DNA from: Patescibacteria group bacterium
GTDB taxonomy: Bacteria; Patescibacteriota; Microgenomatia; UBA12405
Length of the DNA: 53,556 nt
Direction of reading: 5' to 3'
Assembly (NCBI GenBank): GCA_013387215.1
Contig: WARW01000004.1
Location: 1 to 53,556 of the forward strand
Part shown: positions 47,630-53,556 of the stretch, piece by piece
Numbering within the stretch: the stretch's first letter is position 1
How the letters are laid out: each line of letters opens with the position of its first letter
Notes under the pieces: model-generated
Told to the model about the DNA's origin: nothing
Seen by the model: only the letters and a program-made list of their open reading frames with translations
The model's database searches: none
Position numbers and translations under genes: made by a program

Positions 47630-47648
47630 GATTCTAACATTTAGAATC
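47630..47648. promoter_or_regulatory. Inverted repeat GATTCTAA-CAT-TTAGAATC in 54-bp divergent intergenic region
   Basis: Perfect 8-bp arms, 3-nt spacer; each arm carries a TAGAAT hexamer. Confidence 0.5.
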
Positions 47649-47662
47649 GGGTATATATTGAG

Positions 47663-47668
47663 TATAAT
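47663..47668 (+). promoter_or_regulatory. Perfect -10 TATAAT exactly 6 nt upstream of ATG 47675
   Basis: agTATAATcgggctATG. Confidence 0.6.
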
Positions 47669-47674
47669 CGGGCT

Positions 47675-48760
47675 ATGCCGGAAATAAAGAAAAATAAAGT
47701 GGCGATTGTGTCGGATGTGGTGATGAGACAGGGCGGAGCTGAAAAAGTGTTAATGGCATTTTTAGAAATGTTTCCAGAGGCTGATTTATATTCATTATTT
47801 GTGGTTCCTGGAGCTAGACAAGAAATCAAAAAAAGATTTCCCAAAGTAAAAATTTGTACATCAATTTTTCAAAACCTAGTTAGAAGCGATAAGGTCAGCA
47901 AATATATTTCGCTTATAAAATTTGTCTCTTGGATCTATTGGGAAAGTTTGGGTTTAAAAAAATATGATTTGGTAATTTCTTCGTCGCATTCTTTTATGTC
48001 GAAAAATGTGAAGAAGAGAGAAGGAGCTAGACATTTGGCTTATGTTCATACACCGCCACGATTTTTGTATGATGAATTTTGCGAAATCGGTTTAGCTAAA
48101 AAACTGCCATTGGGATGGCTAAGAATAATTGATAAAAATGGTTCAAAAAGACCAGACGTGATGGTGGTTAATTCGGAAAATGTGGCTAAAAGAGTCAAAA
48201 AATATTATCAAAGAGAGTCAGTTTTAGTTTATCCGCCGGTGGAAGTTGAACTTAAAAATAATTTGAAAAAGAAAAATTATTACGTCTGTTTATCAAGACT
48301 GGTCAAACAAAAAGGAATTGATTTGGCGGTGAGAACCTGCACAAAATATGGTTTGCCATTAGTGGTGATGGGTGACGGAGATGAATTTAAAAATCTAAAA
48401 AAAATAGCCGGAAAAACAGTGAAGTTTTTTAGAAAGTGTGATGATAAAAAAAAAGAATTATTACTAGCAGGGGCCAAAGCGTTAATTTACACTTCAATTG
48501 AAGAAGATTTTGGAATGGTGCCAGTCGAGGCATTAAAATTGGGAGTGCCAGTGGTGGCTTTTAAATCGGGTGGAGTTAAAGAAGTAATTGCGGACGGGAT
48601 AAATGGAGTATTTTTTGGAAAATTTGAAGAGGAAAATCTTAAACTGGCAATTGATCGATTAGATAAAATAAAAATAGAAAAAAAGACATGTATGGAATCT
48701 GTTAAAAATTATTCTTTTTATACATTTAAAAAGCAGATATTAAAAATTCTTTTTAGCTAG
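47675..48760 (+). CDS. GT4/group 1 glycosyltransferase
   Basis: VAIVSDVVMRQGGAEKVLMAFLEMFPEADLYSL...AYVHTPPRFLYDEF...YVCLSRLVKQKGIDLAVRTC...EEDFGMVPVEALKLGVPVVAFKSGGVKEVI. Confidence 0.95.
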   Translation: MPEIKKNKVAIVSDVVMRQGGAEKVLMAFLEMFPEADLYSLFVVPGARQEIKKRFPKVKICTSIFQNLVRSDKVSKYISLIKFVSWIYWESLGLKKYDLVISSSHSFMSKNVKKREGARHLAYVHTPPRFLYDEFCEIGLAKKLPLGWLRIIDKNGSKRPDVMVVNSENVAKRVKKYYQRESVLVYPPVEVELKNNLKKKNYYVCLSRLVKQKGIDLAVRTCTKYGLPLVVMGDGDEFKNLKKIAGKTVKFFRKCDDKKKELLLAGAKALIYTSIEEDFGMVPVEALKLGVPVVAFKSGGVKEVIADGINGVFFGKFEEENLKLAIDRLDKIKIEKKTCMESVKNYSFYTFKKQILKILFS

Positions 48761-48793
48761 TTTTTTTATGAATATTTTGTTATTTTATTGGAT

Positions 48794-49837
48794 ATGAAAA
48801 TTTGTGTGAGCGGTTCTTTTGGCCTAATTGGATTGTCGGCCTGCCGCCGATTTTTAAGCCAGGGACATGAAGTGGTGGGAATCGATAATAATATGAGAGA
48901 AATCTTTTTTGGTAATGAAGGCAGAACAGATATTAATATTGAAGAACTGAAAAAGCAAAAAAAATATGTCCACAAAAATGTTGATATCAGAGACGCAAAT
49001 GAAATCGATAAAATATTTCAGGAAAACAAGTTTGATGTAATTATCCATACGGCGGCGCAGCCAAGCCATGATAAAGCCAAAGAAATTCCTGGTATTGATT
49101 TTGAGGTGAATGCTAAGGGAACTTTGAATCTTTTGGAGGCCACCCGAAAACATTGCCCTGAAGCGGTTTTTATTTTTACCAGTACTAATAAAGTTTATGG
49201 AGATAATCCAAATAAAGTGAAACTAGCGGAAAAAGAAACTAGATATGATTTTGAAGACGAAAAATTTTTGGGGTTTGATGAAGCGCTTTCAGTTGATAAT
49301 TGTCTGCATTCACTTTTTGGGGTGAGCAAACTTTCGGCTGATATGTATGTTCAGGAATACGGCAAATATTTTGGATTGAAAACAGCCGAGTTTCGATTGG
49401 GATGCGTGACTGGATTTGCTCATGCCAGCGTCAAACTGCACGGATTTTTGTCGTTTTTAATTAAGTCTTTGATGCAAAATAGGACTTATGAAATTATTGG
49501 ATATAAAGGTAAACAAGTGCGAGACCAAATTAGTGCTGAAGATGTAGTGTCGGCAATGGAGGAAGTAATTAAAAATCCAGTTTCAGGAGAAGTGTTTAAT
49601 ATGGGCGGAGGCAGGGAAAACAGCGCTTCGGTTTTGGAATTAATTGAAATAATTTCTCAGAAATTAAACATCAAACCAACAATTACTTACAATGATAATT
49701 CAAGAGTGGGCGATCATATTTGCTATATTAGCAACTATTCGAAATTCCAAAAAAAATATCCCAAATGGAAAATCAACAAGAGTTTGGATTTGATAATTAA
49801 TGAAATAATTGAGTATGAAAAAGCTAAAAATATTTAA
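48794..49837 (+). CDS. NAD-dependent epimerase/dehydratase family protein (CDP-paratose 2-epimerase-like), FxxxK instead of YxxxK
   Basis: MKICVSGSFGLIGLSACRRFLSQGHEVVGIDNN; FTSTNKVYGDNPN; HSLFGVSKLSADMYVQEYG. ORF track opens at 48788. Confidence 0.9.
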   Translation: MKICVSGSFGLIGLSACRRFLSQGHEVVGIDNNMREIFFGNEGRTDINIEELKKQKKYVHKNVDIRDANEIDKIFQENKFDVIIHTAAQPSHDKAKEIPGIDFEVNAKGTLNLLEATRKHCPEAVFIFTSTNKVYGDNPNKVKLAEKETRYDFEDEKFLGFDEALSVDNCLHSLFGVSKLSADMYVQEYGKYFGLKTAEFRLGCVTGFAHASVKLHGFLSFLIKSLMQNRTYEIIGYKGKQVRDQISAEDVVSAMEEVIKNPVSGEVFNMGGGRENSASVLELIEIISQKLNIKPTITYNDNSRVGDHICYISNYSKFQKKYPKWKINKSLDLIINEIIEYEKAKNI

Positions 49838-50558
49838 TGTTGGTATTTCAGCTTTAACATACGAGTTAGCTTTGGAAAAAATAAAAAGCTGGATTCAAAG
49901 TAAAGATAGGCAATATGTGTGCGTGTCAGCAGTACACTTGCTGATGGAATGTCAAGAAGATAAAGCTTTAAGAGAGGGGGTGAACAAGTCGGGAATGGTG
50001 ACTTCGGACGGGATGCCTTTGGTGTGGCTGTTAAAAATAATGGGAAAGTATAATTGGGCGGAAAGAGTTTATGGCCCGGATTTGACTTTAAAATTATGTC
50101 AGCTGGCTCAAAAAAAAGGCTACAAGATTTTTTTGCTGGGCGGTTCAAAAGGAGAAAGTGTCAACTTGAGCAAAAAATTGATGATTAAGTTTCCCAGATT
50201 AAAAATAGTTGGAACGGCTGATACGCCAATCAGACCAATTCCCAGTGATGAGAATAAAAAGATTGTCGAAAAAATAAATAAATTAAAGGCCCAAATTTTG
50301 TTTGTGGGAATGGGCTGTCCTTGGCAGGAAAAATGGATGATAGAAAATATTGAAAATACAAAGGTAAATGTGATGATTGGAGTGGGAGCGGCTTTTGATT
50401 TTATTACCGGTAAAGAGAAACAAGCACCGAAATGGATGCAAAAGATGGGGATGGAGTGGTTTTACCGTTTATGCCATAACCCGAAAAGACTGTGGCACCG
50501 ATATTTAGTTTTGAATTCGAAATTTATTTTAAAACTTATCAAAAGTTTAGTGGCCTAA
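49809..50558 (+). CDS. WecG/TagA/CpsF family glycosyltransferase
   Basis: FNVGISALTYELALEKIKSWI...VTSDGMPLVWLLK...RVYGPDLTLKLCQLAQKKGYKIFLLGGSKG...FVGMGCPWQEKWM...VMIGVGAAFDFITGKEKQAPKWMQKMGMEWFYRL. Confidence 0.96.
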   Translation: MSMKKLKIFNVGISALTYELALEKIKSWIQSKDRQYVCVSAVHLLMECQEDKALREGVNKSGMVTSDGMPLVWLLKIMGKYNWAERVYGPDLTLKLCQLAQKKGYKIFLLGGSKGESVNLSKKLMIKFPRLKIVGTADTPIRPIPSDENKKIVEKINKLKAQILFVGMGCPWQEKWMIENIENTKVNVMIGVGAAFDFITGKEKQAPKWMQKMGMEWFYRLCHNPKRLWHRYLVLNSKFILKLIKSLVA

Positions 50559-50559
50559 G

Positions 50560-51171
50560 ATGAAATTTATTAATCACTTATTTTTGAAAGTTTTGGTGTG
50601 GCTGTTAGTTTTGTTTTTATTGCCAGTGTATTTGGTGTTGTCGATGTTGATTATAATTTATTCAGGATTTCCAGTCATTTTTAGACAAAAGAGAGTTGGT
50701 TTGAACGGTAAAGTTTTTACGATGTATAAGTTTAGGACAATGCATAATGGAGCGGAGAAAGAACAAGAGAGTTTGAAAAGTTTAAATGAAGCTGATGGAC
50801 CAGTGTTTAAGATCAGGAACGACCCTAGGTTTACTAGAATCGGCCGGTTCCTTAATCATTCGGGTTTGGACGAATTGCCTCAGTTTATCAACGTTTTAAA
50901 GGGTGATATGGGGTTGGTGGGACCAAGACCACTGCCCGTGAATGAGGAAAATAAAATAGATAAAAAATATCAACTTGTCAGAAGATCGGTTAGCCCAGGA
51001 ATTATTTCTTTGTGGGTGATTGAGGGGCATCATAAAATGAGTTTTGAGGAATGGATGAAATGCGATTTGAGATATATTGAAAAAAAGACATACTTTTATG
51101 ATTATCAGTTGATGATTAGAGGCGGATTGATGTTACTTAGGTTAGTGGTTAGCGAGCTTTTAAAAATATAA
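50560..51171 (+). CDS. Initiating sugar transferase (bacterial polyprenyl-phosphate glycosyl-1-phosphate transferase, WcaJ/WbaP type catalytic domain)
   Basis: SGFPVIFRQKRVGLNGKVFTMYKFRTMHNGAE...RFLNHSGLDELPQFINVLKGDMGLVGPRPLP. Confidence 0.96.
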   Translation: MKFINHLFLKVLVWLLVLFLLPVYLVLSMLIIIYSGFPVIFRQKRVGLNGKVFTMYKFRTMHNGAEKEQESLKSLNEADGPVFKIRNDPRFTRIGRFLNHSGLDELPQFINVLKGDMGLVGPRPLPVNEENKIDKKYQLVRRSVSPGIISLWVIEGHHKMSFEEWMKCDLRYIEKKTYFYDYQLMIRGGLMLLRLVVSELLKI

Positions 51172-51869
51172 TGAAAACGATTTCGATTGTTATTCCTTGT
51201 TTTAATGAAGAAAAAACGATTGGAATAGTTTTGGAAAAAGTAATTGAGGCAAAAGTGTTTGGTTTAAAAAAAGAAATTGTGGTAGTGGATGACGGCAGTA
51301 CTGATCAGACAAAAAAAGTATTAAAAAAATACCAAGAAAAAATAAAAATAATTAATCTAAAAAACAATAGAGGAAAGGGAGCGGCATTGCGAAGGGGATT
51401 TTTGGAAACTAAGGGTGATATTGTTTTGGTTCAAGATGCGGATTTGGAATATGAACCAAAGGAATATGAAACATTAATTGAGGCTATAGTTTTGGGTAAA
51501 GCAGACGTGGTTTATGGATCCAGATTTACGGGAGACAAAGCGCACCGAGTGATATATTTTTGGCATGCGGTGATGAATAAAGTATTGACTTGGTTGTCAA
51601 ACGTAATGACGGATATTAATTTGACGGACATGGAAACTGGTTTTAAGGCCTTTAAGGGCGACATAATCAGAAATTTGGCCCCAAAATTAGAGTCAGAAAG
51701 ATTTGGAATTGAACCGGAAATGACAGCAAAGCTTTCTAAAATAAAAAATATCAGGTTTTATGAGGTGGGCATTTCCTATTTTGGGAGAACATATGAGGAA
51801 GGGAAACACATCAAATGGCAGGATGGAGTGAAGGCGGTTTGGGAAATTATAAAATATAATCTGTTTTAA
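51171..51869 (+). CDS. GT2 family glycosyltransferase (dolichyl-phosphate-mannose-synthase-like)
   Basis: MKTISIVIPCFNEEKTIGIVLEKV...EIVVVDDGSTDQTKKVLKKY...NRGKGAALRRGFLETKGDIVLVQDADLEYEPKEY. Confidence 0.95.
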   Translation: MKTISIVIPCFNEEKTIGIVLEKVIEAKVFGLKKEIVVVDDGSTDQTKKVLKKYQEKIKIINLKNNRGKGAALRRGFLETKGDIVLVQDADLEYEPKEYETLIEAIVLGKADVVYGSRFTGDKAHRVIYFWHAVMNKVLTWLSNVMTDINLTDMETGFKAFKGDIIRNLAPKLESERFGIEPEMTAKLSKIKNIRFYEVGISYFGRTYEEGKHIKWQDGVKAVWEIIKYNLF

Positions 51870-53556
51870 AAAAGCGGAAGAAAAATTCCCGGGAAATCAA
51901 AATCTTTATTTTTATGTTTATCCAAATATTCTTGGCAGTGGGTTTTGGCATAATCATATTGAGGACAGATAGTTTTTAATTGTTCTAGGGCTTTTTCGCG
52001 ATGACCGGTGTACCAATAGGCATTGGCAAGTTCGATGTGGAAATGACTTTGATCGGGGAGAGTTTTGACCGCCAGCTCAAAATATTTAGTGGAGTCTTGA
52101 TGTTTGTTGACAAAGAGATCAACGGCAAGTTTATAGTAAATAGCGGAAAGCTCTTTAGCTTGGATAAAATGTGATTGATCGCGGCCAATAATGCGAGTGT
52201 CGATAAGATGAATCAAGCGGTCTTGGTAGCCATTTTCAAAATAATATTTGGCTAATACCAATAAATATTTGCCCTCTTCTTTGGGCATTAGATCGATTAG
52301 TTTTAAATAATATTTTTCCGACGCCGGCAACTTATCGTGAAAAGTTAAGGTGAGATAGGTGCTTGGTTCATTGGGGTAATATTTAATAGTTTCTTTTAAA
52401 TTTTTCTGCCAAAAGACAGGTTCAATCCCAGGAGTATTGATTATCATGTTGCGGATTTTTAAGTTAAAAGGGTCAACAAAAACACTAGCCTGGTAGTTTT
52501 TAAACTTGAAAAAAACTTCCGATAAAGTGGTTCCTAAAAAGACAAATAAAATAAGGGTGAAAATTAAATAAAAATATTTATTGAATTGACGCTGATCTGG
52601 TTTGAGATATTTGTTGAGTTCATAAAAGATAAAGAAAAGACTGATTATAAAAATTCCAGGTGAGTTCCAAGTGGCATCAAAAAAAGAATTGGAAATGGCA
52701 ATTAGGGAGATGACAAAATAAAGATTGTTTTTTTTGGCAGACTTGATAAGTCCCAAAGCAATGAGATTGAAAGCCAATAAAGTAAAAATGACTCCATTTT
52801 CGCAAAGGAAATTTAGAAGAGAATTATGGGCAAAATAGGTGATCTGGTTTTTTTCCTGAAATCGGTAGTTTAAAAGGAAAAAGGTACCCGGCCCATTGCC
52901 AAAAATAAAAGATTCGGTGGCGCCGGTGATGGATTGCTGCCATAAATCAAGCCGGTCTGGAAGGAGAGATTTGTTGTGGATGCTGCCGTTTATGGTGATA
53001 TAGGTAATACCTAGAATTATTAAGACAATGATGGTTTTAATAAGCCGGGAATTGACAACCAGTTTGCGGGTTTTATAGAAAGCTAAACCAATAAGCAGAG
53101 CGATAAGAGAGGAGCGGCTTTGGGTTAAATAGAGGGTGATAAGAACAATGCTAAAGGGAATTAAGTAAATATAATAATTTTTCCTGGTCATGGAGCGGAT
53201 CCAAATAGGAATTGAAAGAACGATAAGATCGGATAAATTACTGTGTCCCCAAACTTGAAGAATAAAATTATCGCCACGGACCGTATCGAGGGGGATGGTA
53301 ATAAGATGAATTTTGTTTAATATAAAAATTATGGAATAGCCGAAGGAAAAAGCTAAAAATGACTTGGTGAATTCTGATTTTTTTAAAGTCAAAAGAGCTA
53401 AGTTAAAGATAAAAAGCGAATTTAAAAATAGGAAAAAATAATTAAGTGAAGTGCCGATATTTTTAGAAAGAAGAGTGGAAATAAAAAACAAGACAAGAAG
53501 AGAAATCTCGGCAAAAATCAGTTTGGAATTAAATAAAAATCTTTTTTTGGTAAATA
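51866..53556 (-). CDS. O-antigen ligase-like membrane protein with C-terminal TPR; 5' end truncated by window edge
   Basis: SRSSLIALLIGLAFYKTRK, FIFGNGPGTFFLLNYRF, YFAHNSLLNFLCENGVI; TPR-like C-terminus; frame remains open (FTKKRFLFNSKLIFAEISLLVLFFIST) to the last base, so TTG 53491 is not necessarily the start. Confidence 0.85.
   Translation of the reverse strand, partial: FTKKRFLFNSKLIFAEISLLVLFFISTLLSKNIGTSLNYFFLFLNSLFIFNLALLTLKKSEFTKSFLAFSFGYSIIFILNKIHLITIPLDTVRGDNFILQVWGHSNLSDLIVLSIPIWIRSMTRKNYYIYLIPFSIVLITLYLTQSRSSLIALLIGLAFYKTRKLVVNSRLIKTIIVLIILGITYITINGSIHNKSLLPDRLDLWQQSITGATESFIFGNGPGTFFLLNYRFQEKNQITYFAHNSLLNFLCENGVIFTLLAFNLIALGLIKSAKKNNLYFVISLIAISNSFFDATWNSPGIFIISLFFIFYELNKYLKPDQRQFNKYFYLIFTLILFVFLGTTLSEVFFKFKNYQASVFVDPFNLKIRNMIINTPGIEPVFWQKNLKETIKYYPNEPSTYLTLTFHDKLPASEKYYLKLIDLMPKEEGKYLLVLAKYYFENGYQDRLIHLIDTRIIGRDQSHFIQAKELSAIYYKLAVDLFVNKHQDSTKYFELAVKTLPDQSHFHIELANAYWYTGHREKALEQLKTICPQYDYAKTHCQEYLDKHKNKDFDFPGIFLPLF

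Noticed and set aside
1-53556. Alternative genetic code (TGA recoding as in Gracilibacteria/Absconditabacteria)
   Set aside because: TGA acts as a genuine stop (for example the ATGA overlap at 39067-39070) and long ORFs need no TGA readthrough.
1-53556. tRNA, rRNA or riboswitch genes
   Set aside because: No cloverleaf or conserved rRNA sequence recognised by eye in the short intergenic regions; a tRNAscan-SE/Infernal run would be decisive.

Overview
AT-rich 53.6-kb window, standard code (TGA and TAA stops both used). Gene style suggests an uncultivated Patescibacteria/CPR-like genome (Microgenomates-like; inference only). Left part (1-9.2 kb): a tail fragment of one surface protein plus an intact 1302-aa paralogue (NHL propellers + FN3), Rho, a LysM-M23 peptidase and an O-antigen-ligase-like TPR membrane protein. 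Middle (9.25-28.9 kb, minus strand): a giant-fibre operon. It has two short ORFs resembling tyrosine-recombinase core-binding (SAM-like) domains without a catalytic domain, a 3103-aa tail-fibre/S74 chaperone protein, a 2784-aa DUF2341/poly-Gly/LamG protein and a TPR anchor protein. Right (29-53.5 kb): a surface-polysaccharide locus with a Wzm/Wzt exporter, many glycosyltransferases, two acyltransferases (one fused to GT8), Wzy-like proteins, an initiating sugar transferase and four radical-SAM enzymes. Main second-look items: a homologous C-terminal domain ending in WWIIN in two fibre-operon proteins; nested LamG architecture with a 7-bladed propeller and a CBM-like module inserted inside LamG folds; an internal rather than terminal S74 domain; core-binding-domain ORFs overlapping the fibre gene; the radical-SAM/glycan locus with tail-to-tail overlaps at all four convergent junctions and short, apparently leaderless divergent promoters; and an exact 127-bp repeat at the window start. 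No tRNA, rRNA, CRISPR or transposase was recognised. All family calls come from reading motifs, not database searches.
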